Assembly: GCF_013426205.1 (NCBI RefSeq)
Contig: NC_089423.1
Location: 6,448,001-6,512,000 of the forward strand
Origin: Metarhizium brunneum
Lineage: Eukaryota > Ascomycota > Sordariomycetes > Hypocreales > Clavicipitaceae
Length of the DNA: 64,000 bases
Direction of reading: 5' to 3'
The position numbers and the translations under genes are program-made. This document shows positions 12,544 to 26,400 of the stretch, piece after piece. Each line of letters starts with the position of its first letter. Within the stretch, counting starts at the first letter, position 1. A model generated the notes under the pieces. The model ran no database searches. It worked only from the letters and a program-made list of their open reading frames with translations, and was not told the DNA's origin.

Positions 12544-14538
12544 CTAAATGTGACTGGGAACGTCCACAGACATATCTTCAGGCTCGCTGAGATATGCCAA
12601 CTGAGCCCATACTCGCCAGTGCAAAACACCGAGATGGGCCAGCCGAGTTGCCATATCCTCAACTCCTCCCTCATCTTGTCCATCGCGTAAAGATGATTCA
12701 GAGTCTCGGCATAGAGAGAGGTGATTGTTGTTGGCCACTCGTCCACCAGTGGCTACGGCGAAGAGCGAAACGCCTGACAGTGCTTTAAACTCACGGACTC
12801 GGCCCGCTAATGCAGTCATTAGCCTGCTGTGGAAAGCCTGCTCGACCTCTTTGTAGATTTGTGAATCAACCCGGCACACATTGTCCATGAGCTTCCCCTC
12901 AAACGTTGGCAGAAACTCCGACGGGGCATTGGTGTACCGGAAGATTTGAAGAGCCATTGCCGGGGCGATAGTCTGCCATCGATTGCAATAACGCGACGAT
13001 GGAGGCGTCGACTGCAACAACGCAACCAGCGAGTTGTACACATTCTTGGCCTTGATTCGTGATTCGCAGTTCTCCGGCGCGACATATGAAGGCATGGATA
13101 GAGAAGAGCGTGGGGAGGAAGATGCAGAGCTAGAAGAAGAGCTAAGTGCGAGACTTGACGGCCTAGAGTTGGACAGTGGCGTGTTGAAGTTGAACTCTGA
13201 ATTTGGCATTGTTGACGAGTTAAAGGTATCCTCGTCAAGGGGCCGGCACCCGCGACCGAACATCCTTGAGCTATAGCGTGCCACCCGCTCCAGATCCTCG
13301 TACATGCGCATGCAAATATCCAAGTTGATTGCGTCAACCATGTCTGACCGGATCTTCATAATTCGCTCTTCGTCAAACAAGAAGGTGCTGGGCACTCGCT
13401 TCTCCCCGGATGAGGGGAGGACCAGACGAGAGAGAGCTTCAAAGAAGACGCCCATGTCGCCAAAGGTTTGCGTCGCGTTAAGAAGCGTAGCAGAATAATT
13501 TCTCTCAAATTCTCGATACCATTCCCGAGCCCCGGTAATGTCCACCTTTCGAGACTGAATCTTCTTGACAAAGAATTTTTGCTCAAAGTGTGTCGTATCC
13601 TCAATCAAGACAGGTCTCAGACAGCGAATTTGATGGTTTGCAACGTCCAGCTTCATAGCTTCCAGTACACTTAGTAAGCTGCGCATTCCAGTGACAAGTT
13701 GATCCAAATCAGAATCGCGATTGCCGTCGCGAAGCTGTGTATACATGGTGTCTACCCAGTCATCCCGCATCGGCGCGCAGTGAGACTTGAGCACTTGGGA
13801 AAGCCAGAGAGCCAACTTTTCCAAATCGGCGATGCCCTTGTAAAACTGCTGCATCAACAATTCGATATTAAAGCCTTCGTCCAAAAACTGGCGGTCGCGT
13901 TGGGGAACCAGCGTCTGAATTATTTCCTTGACGGCCTTGAGCAGCAAGGGGAGTGTCCAGTCGTCGGACTCTCCATGTTTGGCGTGGAAAGCGGGTCGGT
14001 CTATTATGAATAGCGTCAATTCCTCCTTCAACGTCCGCCAAAACTGATTTGCCCTCTCTTGCTTTTTTCGTCCCTTTTCTCCGTCCAAATTCGGCCTAAA
14101 GTGCAGCTCAGGGTCGAAGTTTATGTCGTGCCGTAACTTGGGATTATGGATTATCTTTGATACGTCCAGCTCGCTCAGAGTAGCTTTTGTGACTGGGGGC
14201 TCAACAGGGAGCGACTGATGAAGAGAGTGCCGCCTTGAATGTCGTGTTACCACCGGTTCTGGTGTTGGCGAAGACGACGGTGAGTTGCTAGACGGATTTC
14301 TGGATAGCACTGCGGCAGCGGGTGTAGAGGATCGCAGGGCCGGATCACACCGCCGAGGCGATTCTTGTGATGTTGACTGGTTTTTGCCTGCATTTTGTGC
14401 CTCGTCCTGAGGAGCCTGCTGCATCTGGACATCGGCGTCTTGTATTTGCTCAGTCTCGGTATTGGGTCCGGGGGCTGAGGTTGAAAGATTCCTGCGTGGT
14501 CTCTCGACAGGGCCGCCAGTATCCTGCTCTGGTACCAT
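12544..14538 (-). CDS. SOK1: TCP11-domain protein, Sok1 family
   Basis: Single-exon protein of 664 residues in the T-complex 11 family. Yeast Sok1 was isolated as a high-copy suppressor of protein kinase A loss, so a role in cAMP/PKA signalling is likely but not shown by sequence. The N-terminal 120 residues are disordered (Gln, Ser, Pro-rich). The conserved region begins near SELDVSKIIHNPKLRHDINFD and LHFRPNLDGEKGRKK, which is characteristic of the fungal members. It continues through helical blocks such as FWRTLKEELTLFIIDRP and LEAMKLDVANHQIRCLRP. A Ser-rich low-complexity insert lies at about residues 460-500, before the last helical part. Start is the first ATG of the frame; no introns are needed. 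Family confident, symbol by family resemblance. Confidence 0.88.
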   Translation of the reverse strand: MVPEQDTGGPVERPRRNLSTSAPGPNTETEQIQDADVQMQQAPQDEAQNAGKNQSTSQESPRRCDPALRSSTPAAAVLSRNPSSNSPSSSPTPEPVVTRHSRRHSLHQSLPVEPPVTKATLSELDVSKIIHNPKLRHDINFDPELHFRPNLDGEKGRKKQERANQFWRTLKEELTLFIIDRPAFHAKHGESDDWTLPLLLKAVKEIIQTLVPQRDRQFLDEGFNIELLMQQFYKGIADLEKLALWLSQVLKSHCAPMRDDWVDTMYTQLRDGNRDSDLDQLVTGMRSLLSVLEAMKLDVANHQIRCLRPVLIEDTTHFEQKFFVKKIQSRKVDITGAREWYREFERNYSATLLNATQTFGDMGVFFEALSRLVLPSSGEKRVPSTFLFDEERIMKIRSDMVDAINLDICMRMYEDLERVARYSSRMFGRGCRPLDEDTFNSSTMPNSEFNFNTPLSNSRPSSLALSSSSSSASSSPRSSLSMPSYVAPENCESRIKAKNVYNSLVALLQSTPPSSRYCNRWQTIAPAMALQIFRYTNAPSEFLPTFEGKLMDNVCRVDSQIYKEVEQAFHSRLMTALAGRVREFKALSGVSLFAVATGGRVANNNHLSLCRDSESSLRDGQDEGGVEDMATRLAHLGVLHWRVWAQLAYLSEPEDMSVDVPSHI

Positions 14539-15276
14539 GTTAAGAATTGATTATGCTTCTTCCTTGACGTGGGCGTGAAAGTTGAGTGTGCTGGCCCTCT
14601 TGGTTGTCGGCAGAAGTTGTGCAAGTTATTTCGTTGGTTGGTCCGCTAGGGAAATCGAGTGGCTTCCAATATGAACCAAGTGACGTCTTCCTTCAACTAT
14701 GACGGTTTCCGTGTTAGCAGAAAGAGCAACTTCCGTATTTCAAGGTTATGGATCATGCAAACGTGCGAGGTGAAACGCAGCCTGCAGTCACGAGGTCCGG
14801 ACAGTTGCAGACTCCAGTCGCCTATTTGAGGGCGAGCTGCAGCAACTTCGGCCCAGGGACCACGTAAAAAAAGGCTGTCGGCAGAAAACCCCCCATCATT
14901 CACAATCCGAACGAGACACAAGGCTGTGCTTAAGCAAATTACAGCAGGGGGATGTGGGAAAACGTGGTGCGGCCTCGTGGTGCTTACATCCAGATATAAA
15001 GTCGGTGTGGTATGAAGAATGATATCTCGAAAGGTAAGATGCCCGACTGGGGTACGCTCAACCAGGGACGAGTTTTTCGACGGGGTGGCGTATGGATTAT
15101 TTCTGCCGGGGTTTTTATATTTCGTGTCCTCCAAGTCGTGTTCCGTCTTTATTTGTCCAAAGCACAAACACATACGGCAAACAACTTTGCTGTGACGAGT
15201 TCGAGTTCGGGGTCGGGTCGGGTGCCGTTGGGAAGGGATGACCCGTATGTCGCCCAAAGAGGGAATCAGAGTGGAT

Positions 15277-15306
15277 TAGGCGTAGGCGTAGGCGTGGGCA
15301 TAGGCA
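15277..15306. repeat. TAGGCG hexamer tandem repeat
   Basis: About five imperfect copies of TAGGCG in a row. Short satellite; no function evident. Confidence 0.75.
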
Positions 15307-16441
15307 GTAGTGACTCTTAAATGTGCCCAAGGACTAGAGGAGTCAACAGATGGCTTTCGAATGAGGGTCTGAAAATCAAAATATCAAAAGTCATGAATAA
15401 AGAATTGAGAACAAAAAAAGGCAAGAGTTGGCACAATCGAGAGTGGGAGGGAGGGAAGGAGTGAAAAGGGAAAGAAGTCGAGATCAGACGGGGGACCCAA
15501 AGAACAAAAACTGTTTCTGAACGGAAGGAGCGAAGCGGACTTGTCCCTTGGGATTGGGACTCGACCTGGATCCCAGGGAGGCGATGGCGCCGGCAAGGAA
15601 AGTGACTTCGAGAAAAGGAGGGCCGGGACTTTCGCAAGGGGACGGAGGGTGATCAAAGTCCACATGCGCACTTGCGCATTGAGTGGGAATGGCATTTGGC
15701 ATGGGCAGCCATGACATTCGCGGAAGTACATCGACTCCATCCATGGCGCCAACGGTACGAGTCGCCGTGCAGGAAGGGAGCACGGAGGAGTGAGTACTTT
15801 CATTTTTCATTCATTACACGAACACCAAGCCAGTGTGGATGGTCGTCTGGGTTCGGTCAAGCAAAGGAATGACTAGTGCAGGGCAAGCCGCCACCGGCCA
15901 CCCGACAGGTACTTGATGGAGAAAGGGGGGGGGTCTCTTCCCCGTCACAGGGTCCGACTGGTGGTACTTGGTACGAGTAATGTCTGGGACTGCCCACCTG
16001 AACAGCCGGAGTACGCCTGCACGCCCTAACATTGAACGCCTATGCCACTTGGCGCTGTAACCGGAACGCTAGTACAACTGCACACCTACGCCTCACGAGC
16101 GGCTGGTCTGGTCTTAGTAGCGCACCAGCCGTTACAGCCAAGGTGTCCAGCAGCGGTGTCAGCGGTGCAGTGGTGTCGCCATGCATCCCCAGAGCACCAG
16201 TGACTTGAGCTGGCTGGCGCCTTGCAATGTTCACTTGCAATGTTGGCTGCCAACATCGGACCTGGACAAGTTCACTATTGTGGCCAAGCCCGGTGATTGT
16301 TCCTGTTGCTTCCTCACGCACTCGGCAAATCGTACTCGGGCAGCAGGACTCCAGTCAAGCACGCAGCCGCACGGCCATCTCTCACCCTGCGTCCAGACGT
16401 CCATTGATGTCAGGTCGATGCCGGCGCAGGTCGACGGTGCC

Positions 16442-16502
16442 CAGTGGGCGTCAGTGGGTGTCAATGGGCGTTCAGTGGGTGCCAGTGGGTGCCAGCAGGT
16501 GC
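16442..16502. repeat. 10-bp minisatellite, about six copies
   Basis: Six tandem units close to CAGTGGGTGC, with variants CAGTGGGCGT, CAATGGGCGT and CAGCAGGTGC. The units are neither multiples of three nor part of any credible coding frame. Confidence 0.85.
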
Positions 16503-19500
16503 ATCGCAGGTGGGTGCGGCCGAACATTGCAGCATTGAGAGCACATGTGCACCACCGACCGTCAATGCATGGCAACTGATGTACCTGAACCTCCCAAGGG
16601 TCAACGGTATGTGGGTTGGCTCGCAATACTTGGCGTCGAGTCTGGTGGTGCCTTGAACCTCGAGCAATACTACTAGTAATAATCCAAGTACCACGCCAGG
16701 CTGGACACGAATGCAGACCTCCGTGACGACGCCGGGCGCAGGCGCAAGCCTCCATGCCGCATTGCTCCGACGCAGCTCGACTGCAAACATGGGGCCTTGG
16801 AAGCCAAATGCCTAGCTACCCAGCGGTGGGCTGGCGCATCTCACAGTATTTGCCTTGAAAGTTCTCGTTTTCAGCTTCATCACGGCTGCTTGTATGGAGC
16901 CCTTGCAGTGGTGCGCCAGTGCGCCCGATACGGTGGCTCTCCACCGCAACGGCAAGGCTTGCATTCGCGCCGTCGTTCAGAGTCCGTCTCGCGACTTGGT
17001 CTCCGTAAAACTCGCCAGGCAGCATCCGTCAGCGGGTCAAACGGCGGTCCAAAAAACGAACAGCGGCAGCACTTGAGACCATCGGTGGCGCCTGGCGGCA
17101 GCAAGTGTGGGCATTCAATTGTCATGACCTCCGCACGCATGTAGTATACGGCGTGCTGCGTACAAGTATGTACTTGACGTTGCTCCCTTCAGTCCTTGCC
17201 TTGCATCTTCACTCTGCTCTCGTGGTCTCAAGGATGACCCGGCAATAATGCCCGTCAGTCGTTGAGGTACATATATCTGAGTACACAAGTAATAGCGACC
17301 TGCGTTGCGCATCGGCCTATGCGCCAGGCTCTTTCGGCAATGTTCGATGTTGGTCCTGGTCAATTCAACAGTCCCAGTGCCAATGTTTCGAGGGCCTTTG
17401 TACCAGGACAAGTTTAGAAACTCATGGCCGCCGGGCACCCCGGCATGGTTGCAGTCTTGGGCGGCCAGAGCCTGCGCCAGATGTACCGCTACATGCGCAT
17501 TCGCAACCTTCCTCCTGCAGTCGCCAAGTCACATCGACCTGCTCGGCAACTCCAGGCATCGACGACTTTGCTTGGTTCAATGTTCGATTGCTCAGCGTAC
17601 GGGCTGGTATTAGTGGCCCGGCCGTGCGCCCCCCCCAAATAGCCCATCTCCCATGTTACGCCCATCAATCGCCGTGCCCTTGCCCTCCCTCCGATGCAAT
17701 GGGGACAGGGGGCGTGCGTGTTGGCTTGGGCGCGGGCTGGGTATGGATTAGGTGTGGACTTGGGCCTCGCATTGCTGCCAGTGCGACGACTCCATGTCCG
17801 TAGCACTCAACGTATGCAGTAATATTTTGAGTTGACTGTGGATGGAAATTTGAATCGGGGGCGTCTTGTGTTGGCGCCATGGCCCGCGACCTGGGACACG
17901 GAGACAGCCATCCAAATTATGGATACGGAGTGCTTATTGCACAAAGTCCAACGAGATCTTTTGTCTGCGTCTCTTGAGCCCCTTGGCTGTGAGGTCTTTG
18001 AAGTACTACTACTATGCATGTTGTTGAGCTACGGAATATTATGTTTCACATAAGCGGCCCTATGCCCTTCGTTCTTTGCACCACTCAATTACGCATCGGC
18101 TCTCCAGCACTAGTCCCCCTTTCCTCGGCTTTGCTTCACAAATGTCCCAATCAAACACCACCCCTTGGCCTCAGCGTCGTCCAAGTCGACACAATCTCAA
18201 CTCGCAGACAGAGCCGCTAGATGTACTACTCATTCTGGGGCATCTTGACCCCCTGCGAGCTCCCGGCCCCGAGTCCCGAGCTCCGGGAAGAAGGCCGATA
18301 CTTTATTAAAAGCAGAGAAGACGGATGTATTGTTCGGGTGACATCTTCCGTTGCCAAAGACCTTCATCGCAGACTACCGCCGCCGCTTTGATGGGTGACT
18401 TGCCCATGGCCTGCTTGACACGGAGCAATCCGTACTTGGCCTTAAAAAAAATTAGAATCGAGCATTGACGTTGCCAAAGGCTGAGCCTCCTTGTCGTTTA
18501 GCGTCGGTGGGATATTGGTGGCGGTTCACGTCGTAGGTGGCTAAGGCCTTGAACACCTGTTTGTTTACTTGGTACAGAGTAAAAGCGCAGTGACTGCTCA
18601 TGATTCTAAAGTTATCGGAGCCCACCCGAGCCTTTGTATCCCCACATACAACACTCAAGTACTGCGACTGTGGCGGACGCTCCGAGGCCGCCACTCATAT
18701 TTGAACCGACGGCATTACCATTCTGGCAACTTACGATTAAGAAGAAAAATGTGTGGATTGTCAGACTCCTCTCCCCCCCCCTTTCATGTCGTCATGTAAC
18801 ATGCTCACGCGCGCACGCTCCGTGTCCCGTGCCTGGTTCAGCATCATGATAGTCGACCTGGATCCCTCGGCTGGATTTGTTTGTTTTTGCCTACAAATGC
18901 TGTGTTTTCCGTAAACAACAAAGCGGCAGGTGTTGTTGACCATCATTCTGTGCCGACGGCTACTGGCCACAGGTACGAGTGAGACTCTGGTACTGTATGA
19001 CTAGTAATCCGCACCGGTTCGATAATGTGACTTGTTTGAGCCCTTGATGCCCTTGCATGTCTCTGGTCCAGGTCAGGGGTGGCAGAGTCTACTCAAGCTC
19101 CCATCGAGGTGCGTGCGTGCTCCCAGGCCAGGCTCCAAGGTGCTTCAAGGTGCTTGCTCAAAGGCGCTCCAGGGCTCTGCCTTGTTGATTGATATGAATT
19201 TGGGGTATTCCGTACGACGCTGAAGTGCGATCTTCTCGGCCAACCTACTGTCTTGGGTATGATGCAGCCAGCTGGTTGGCTGCGGTGGTTCCACACTTCA
19301 AATGGTTAAAATAAAACTCTCCCTCATACAGTACGCAGGGCATCCTCCAGTCAGGCTGCTTACCTAGATATTTATTTATCAACTTTGGGGTATTTACGCA
19401 GTCACCACCTGGGGTTAGAGTCCAGTACCTGAGTCGCTCCGTCGACATGCGCCCTTGGCGTCGAGGGCTGGAAAAAGAAATGGCAGTTCGACGGCTGCAG

Positions 19501-19574
19501 ATTCGCCGGTCGAGGTTGTATTACGAAGCGACTCGTAATATTGGTTTGGGGGGCCGTGTCGTGTGTACTGCATT

Positions 19575-19605
19575 GTGTGAGTGTTGAGTGTTGAGTGTTG
19601 AGTTG
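19575..19605. repeat. GTGTTGA heptamer repeat
   Basis: Three exact copies of GTGTTGA preceded by one degenerate copy. Confidence 0.8.
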
Positions 19606-20760
19606 GTGGTTAACTTGCAGCTCGTTGATCTCTCCTCGCCGGCCAACTGGTGCATTAGCTCCGCCTGATACAGGAATAATGCTGAGAACCTCTCGTGTCG
19701 ACTGAGCAACATGGTTTTGGTTTGTGCGGCCTGCCTACACCAACCAACGCTGGTGGAATTTGCAGACACCATATTTCAGCGGTTCTTTACTCCGTAGATG
19801 GTAACGAGTTGAGTGGTCACTGGCTTCTTTCGGCCTCGGTCTTGGCCCGCCACGCACGATTGGCATTTCTGAGATGCAGCCTGACGATTGCATGACTGGA
19901 TTGAGCCAGTCAAACGTTTGTTCGCACCACCTGGCTCTCGCTAGCCGATAAACGCTTGGTAGCTGACAAGGCGACATCCGCAGACCTAGACAGAGTTGGC
20001 GGTCCAGATGTCTATTCGGTGCCGTACACCACCAAGTACCGAAGTACCTGAATAGCTAGTCGCTTTGTATGGGGCATTGAGGAAGGAGCATCCGACAAGT
20101 CGCACAAACTACCCGCATCTGGTTCGGACTGGTTGAACCAGCGCTCGGGATGATATGACAAGAAATGCTCCGTATTAGTGATGCCTCACATCCAGTTCCT
20201 TCCCTTTCCAAGTTAGCAGTGCTTTAGACGAACCGGCACGAAACACTCCCGCACATTGGGGTAGGAGCAGCCCAGTGGCCTGACTCGCTCGCCGCCTCAG
20301 CATTGCATCTTGCTCCATGTGCAGCAGACTCTCAGCCTGTTACGCCGCAATCCGCCACCTCGCACATACGGAGTACTCGCGTTGGAAACCTTGGTTTGAC
20401 CCTTCTGACGACAGATCATGGCACCACACTGCGGTTCAACGTTCGAAATAGTATCCAAGAGGGCGGCTGTTCTTTCTTGCGGCTTGCCACAGGAGCGCGC
20501 TCCTTTCTTTCTTTGTTCGCTCCGCTGCTCCGCTGGCCAGGTGACTCTCACCTTTGGCCGTGCGGTGCATCTTGCATGGATAACCTCCCATCCATTTCGA
20601 CTCCAGCGTGGTCTGACTGAAGCGCATGGCGACATCCGACATGAGCCCACAGCTCTAGTCGGCATGTTCTCAGCTGTTTAGGCCACAATGCAGAGCCCTC
20701 AGTGCTGGAAGCAGCCAGTAGCCGTCCGAATTGGGTGCTGCCTCGATACTACTCCGTCCT

Positions 20761-20787
20761 GCCCACACGCCCACGCCCACGCCCACA
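20761..20787. repeat. CCCACG hexamer repeat
   Basis: About four copies of CCCACG/CCCACA in the gene-poor region. Confidence 0.75.
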
Positions 20788-23464
20788 AATCCGCACACCA
20801 CATCGTCCGAAGACCTCGAGGCCTGCAGCCGGCTAGCTTGCGGTAATCACTTCGGGACAGGGGCGCCACTCTGGCTACCTAGCCTGGGACAGATCTACTA
20901 TTTCAGAGGGAGTCATTGGATGCTTTGGCCCAGATCATGGTGGGACCCTGCCGACCATGCTACCAGACTAGGTCTCCCGCACTCCTGGGACTGGGCAGAC
21001 CGCGGAACAGGGATGGCTGCGTTAAAACGCATTTCAGATGTTGGTTCCACGAGTCGCTGACAAGTTTCTGGGCGCCAATCTCGTCACTCTCCTCACCGTG
21101 GCACGAAACCGCACCGCTTTCGAGACGAGGGGCTCGGACAAGCAGTACTGTGTTGTACGTATGTATAGCACTCTCTGACTCTGGCTACGCGGACTGGGTT
21201 CACGTGTTCCACCTTAAATTTCAGACTAGTATTCCACGCAACGATTATTGCTGACGAGCCCCCGTTCCGACATCATTGAAGATGCACAGCGTGGCGTGAT
21301 TGGGCGTGGCCGATCCTTCCGCTAAAGTATTCAATTCTCTGCTTCGAGTATCACAGCGTTGCAGCAATACAACCCAGACACATCAGCTTCGACACCCAAC
21401 AGAATACATGGGCAGGTTAGAATAAGAAAGATAATTTTGACTCGGTGCCGGAACGTATTCTTCCTGAAATCAACAATTCACTATCACGGCCTGTGACTAT
21501 TTGGGTATATTATATGCTAAATTACTTCATACTAGTCACGGGTAACTATTTGAATACCCGGCTTAGCTAACGTCTCATTTCACCAGTACCAAGTCAAGAG
21601 ATCTTAGCGAGAGAAGAAACTTGTTTACCGAGGATAGGGACGTTCTAATTCGTGGGGGCGTTATGAGTACCGGTAATATCTGGGCAGAATGTGTTGGCAT
21701 CCTGAAAAGATATGTTCCATCCCGGAAAGTGGCGTCAATTAAAGGGAAATTAGGCACATTTGTCAAACAAAGATTGGGTTTCCAACACGATGGCCAACAT
21801 TTCTGCTTAGACTCAGATTATGGCCTTGGCCGAGCACTACACTCGGGAACACTGTACATTGCAGATGCAGAGTATAGTCGACACTGCCAATCGAAAGCCA
21901 CAACTACACATGGAATTCCCGCTCTGAACCCGCCAATGCCGTGGCCGTAGGTGAGGCGTCTTGCTTCTGTGCCACCAAATACGAAGCCGTGATTGGGGCC
22001 TACATTCAGACCATGCATGGGCTAACTCATGGTGCCATCCCATGAGATCATGGAGATATGTTATTCATTCATTTTGTATAGCCGAAATGGGTAAAACTGT
22101 CCATTGGTGTATGGCTCACCAAGGCTTCGTCTGACGCAGACGACAAGCTACAAGAGTCAAGCTATGGCCGCACTGGTGATCGCACTGATGCTCGTTTAAT
22201 CGGCTACGTATTCAGTTATCAAACTCAGCATACCACAGCGGATTCCCACTCTGTACAAGTCAGTCAACACAGGAAACCCGGTCTTTTCTCAGCCAACATA
22301 AACACACGGGTTTGGTTACCGGCAGACCTGGTATGGGCAGAATGGCAGCAATTCCGATCTAAATTCATTAGCCAACGATTGTGAGACTCGCTTTCGATCA
22401 TCAACCGTCTGTTGGGCACGGTACTAAATTTGCGGCCCCTTGACATGGTGGAGACACATTACTGGGACAGTCTCACCATTTTCATACTGTTGCCGTAAGT
22501 TGGCACCATCTTTGCCAAGGGAACCGCTTGTTTGTCTCTTGACTGATCAATGTCCATCATACATACCTCCGTTCCTTTCTCGATACGTGGTTGAGTTGAG
22601 CCGCCTCGGAGCGGAGGAAAGCCCTCGTGCCGCGGCAAATGGTGTGCTGGCCCTCACTTGGCTGGCAGAGACCAACAACACACATTTCGAGCATAACAAG
22701 AAGCAGCCAACGAAGAATCGTGAAGATGCTTGGGTCAGTAAAACAGGGTCTCAATTGCTACCACAGAGCCGAGCTTCGAGGAACCTCCCGCAGAGCAGGG
22801 CTGCTCTGCATTCTGCCTGCATACTTCATGGGCGAGTTCACGTTGTTGGTTGGCCCTTCGCAGCTAGCCTGATGCCATGGACAATCTACTATGTACGTAG
22901 CTTAAACCGAAACCGGAAACATGCACACCTCTGACATTTTCGCTGGTTAGTGTCGCATTCGACGACGTTTCATAGCCTGCAACTATCGGGCTCAGTAGGC
23001 TACTGGCATAGAGCTCAGCCCCTTTGTCGGGGCTTTCGTTCGATATGTACATTTCATAACTAGTCCGCGATTTTGCTATGTACATCCTGCCACTCAATAC
23101 TGCGTCCGGGGTTTGCCATCATGAGGGGTTTTTCGCCATGTTAACAAATATAGCAACTACGACGAGTGTCCACCTGGTCGGCGCCGAGCTTGAGGGGCGA
23201 TAATTATGGTGGCTATTGAGGCCAATCCGTTCGCAACGTACACACATGGTCTTGGCTTTGTTACTCGGTACACAGCTGCCTATTTCAGTCGGACACACTC
23301 GACTGTTGGCAAAAAAGCCCAAGACGACAATTCCACTCCCAACAAGCCCGTGCCTCTTACGGAGTACGCCACCGCCATTCAGCAAGATTGCAGTTGAAGT
23401 AGTAGTAGAAGTGGCTGTGGCTAGTGGGGAAATTTGAAATGCTCTCCCATGAGCCTCCATGGCC

Positions 23465-23486
23465 TGTTCATGTTCATGTTCATGTC
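23465..23486. repeat. TGTTCA hexamer repeat
   Basis: Three copies of TGTTCA followed by a degenerate fourth. Confidence 0.75.
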
Positions 23487-26400
23487 TGTTGGTCCAGGGC
23501 TAATGATCCGTTGGAATCATCAAACATCCATTGCATAAACTGATATTGCGATAGGCTGCCGCGAGGCCTGGCCCTGTCGACCTCGCTTACCCTTCAATAC
23601 GCAGAGGCTAAGATTACTGAAACAAACCGACCGTTGTCCTACCGTTTGAGCATGTAATGTACATAGTCCCTCCTTCACGTCGCAGGGATCCCTCTGCCCA
23701 ACTTGGAGACAAGCACAGCTGAGTACTCTTGCATAACAAACTACCGGATTGATCTCCACAAGTCATGTCGCTAATTGCTTTCTCGAACAAACGAGACGGC
23801 CACCCAATATCCTCCTTGGGCAGAATCACCCTTTAGCAAGGCTCGCCCATCTTCATTCATGAATTCGTGGACAGAACCGTCGGGCCATGGTTCAAAAAAT
23901 GAATGATGGGTTCAACAGCAAGGATGAAATGCCAAAGTTCATGGCGACTACAGCCGGGGGCACTCCTCTACATACGTACGGAGTACAGCGATACGACACA
24001 GCAATCATAGCTGAACATGGTTCGAGGCTTCGGTTCAAAGATCCCGTGGACTCCCTGTGTGTTACCTGAATCCCGGAAACAGGACCAACCAGTGTTCCCT
24101 GTCACATGAGCCTCATCATTGTTCCCAGGTACTTCGGAGCCACCCTCGCCACGTTTTCTCCTTGGAAATCCCCAGTTGGGGCCGGGCCGGGCGACTCACG
24201 TGGCGCATGTGATCTTTATCTTTTCCAGGTCCAAGTGTGGGTAACTGGCGTCGAGTTTTGCCATTGGTGTCATTGGATTCGCCAACCCGGAACCCCGGAA
24301 CCGTCAATTTAGTTACTAGTATTTAGACCCTATGAGTCCAGTATTTCCGCCAAAAGCCACTCAGCCTGCCTGTCAGCTGTGGTGGCAACCCGCATTCGTT
24401 CAAGCCGTGGAGTTTCCCGTGCTTCACAGGATGTACGAGGCAGTGTGTGTACGGAGCAGGGAGTATTGTAATGTACTGTGCATAGCAAGGTTACAGGCTA
24501 TGTATGTACGTACTTTTGTAGTAGTATTGCACAAATTGACTTCACATCATGCTCCGGGGCGGTGTGCGTCGGCGCAGTTGCCCTGGTGTGGTAATCCTCC
24601 GCAGGAAAGCATTCCTGCCCCTTGTCTTGGTGATGATTGTTCCCAGCGATTACCCCCCTCCCCTCCCAAGAATATGCGACGGGCCAGCCAATTTAACCGA
24701 AATATACAGCGACCCTCCACGCTGCGACGCTACTCCGCTGTCAGGTGTCTGGTCGCGTTCGAATGGGATTCTGGAAGCTAAACAAACCCTGTACGCTGGA
24801 TCTCGGGATTTCTCGAATGACATGACGCAAATCCAGGGGTTGAAAGGAACGATACATTAAGTAGCTGGAGGTGCGTCGAAAGGTCCATCAACACGGCGGA
24901 GCACTACTAACTACTCTCTGAGTTGGGCAGGTAAAAAGATTCCGGAAAGTGGTCCCATGTACCGGTACTTGATGCGCTTGCGAGTCGTGTTAATATGGAG
25001 CATTCCCGGACATGCGTCATTCATGCTTCTGGGCGGCCGGCGGCCGGCGGCAATAGTTTAAAACTCTGCTCATTCTCCAGGCTGTCGGGCGAGCCGACCG
25101 TCTCCGGGCATTCGTTAACAGCGGCCTACGCCTTGCGATTAATAACTGTAGGGTTTACGGTTTCGGAGCCATCGTGACTCGGTAGTCAAAACTTGTATGT
25201 GACGGTAACGGGCGACCGTCATGGCACCGTCAACGCCGGGCCAGGCTCGACACGGTGATGCGTGCAAACTCGGGTTTGGGAAGGTAACGATTAGTTGAAA
25301 AGCTAATCGTGGTTATTTTTCGCCAGCATCACGGCTCTCATGCCTAGTGTTGTCCGGAGTTCCCTAGGTTTCGCTTTGGCCATCATACGAAAACGGTCCA
25401 GATGTCCGGAACAGGCGTCCAGATTAAACTTTGCCATGGTTCGTCATTATATTCGATGGAATAATCCCGAAATTCGACAGAGTCAAACCACACCCGAGCA
25501 TCCGCATCATTCGAATTATACTCTAACCCGTCACGACTGTCGTCCTCGTCGCATCCCTCTCACTGCAAGGGTCGCCACATACTCAGACTCTGGGAATGCC
25601 GCATCAGACGCTTCACCAAGAAAAATATTTCGGGCTCCGGTCATCCCGGCCGTGGCATTCCTTTGCATTCAGACCAGTTCAATATTTAACACACGAGTAG
25701 TTTGCTGGCGTGGGGCAATGAATACCAGTTGCCTCTCTAGCGCCTGTTGCTTTCCACACGATGACCCTCTCAACCCTATATAAATGTCCGCATTCGCCAG
25801 ACTCCTAAGCAACGAGCAAGCTTCCGCCAAAATAAGACCCTGTTGTTTTTTAATCCATGTATCATCGTAAACAAGCAATCCAATCTAGTTCATGAGGATG
25901 GAGGCCTAGGTAATTCGTTAGTTGTTCCCTTTGACTGCAACCAGGAAAGTCGGGGCGCTGTGATAAGGCATATCAGGAGTCCCTAATTCTACTCACAGCC
26001 ATGAAAACGCAGCATATGCTTATGTACGGACTAAGCCGCTCCCCTATTCTCGCGCATTTCCAGAAGATGCCCATGACACTGCTTGCGTCAGCTGTTTTCG
26101 TTCCTCGTCTTATCGGCGCAATTGCGCATCAACCATGGAGATCTAAAAGAGCACTGCGCCATACCCATTCTTGTTTCTGTCCATAATCCCAGGCGTGAAG
26201 TGGTGGACGTATGCGCTCGTGCAAATCAGGAGGAGGAGGACGAGGAGGAGCGATCGGAAGTTGAAGAGTGCAGACTATAGAATGTCAGGTTTCGATGGAG
26301 TTCCTACAGGCAACGCGGGGGGGTAAGAATTTACCATGGCTGCAGCAGCTTGAGCGACAGAGATAAAACAGGAGATGGCGAAGATAAGGAGGCGCAAATC

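Noticed and set aside
16231..16755. 174-codon minus-strand frame
   Set aside because: Cys/Trp/Arg/His-rich, includes the minisatellite, no motif.
25287..25310. Hairpin ACGATTAG ... CTAATCGT with 8-nt loop
   Set aside because: About ten such 8-bp stems with short loops are expected by chance in 64 kb. No T-run or gene context.
25775..26186. TATATAAA-like box followed by short frames, one starting MKTQHMLMYG
   Set aside because: The frames are only 28 and 61 codons. The hydrophobic stretch in the second is not at the N-terminus as a signal peptide requires, and no cysteine pattern or splice model fits.
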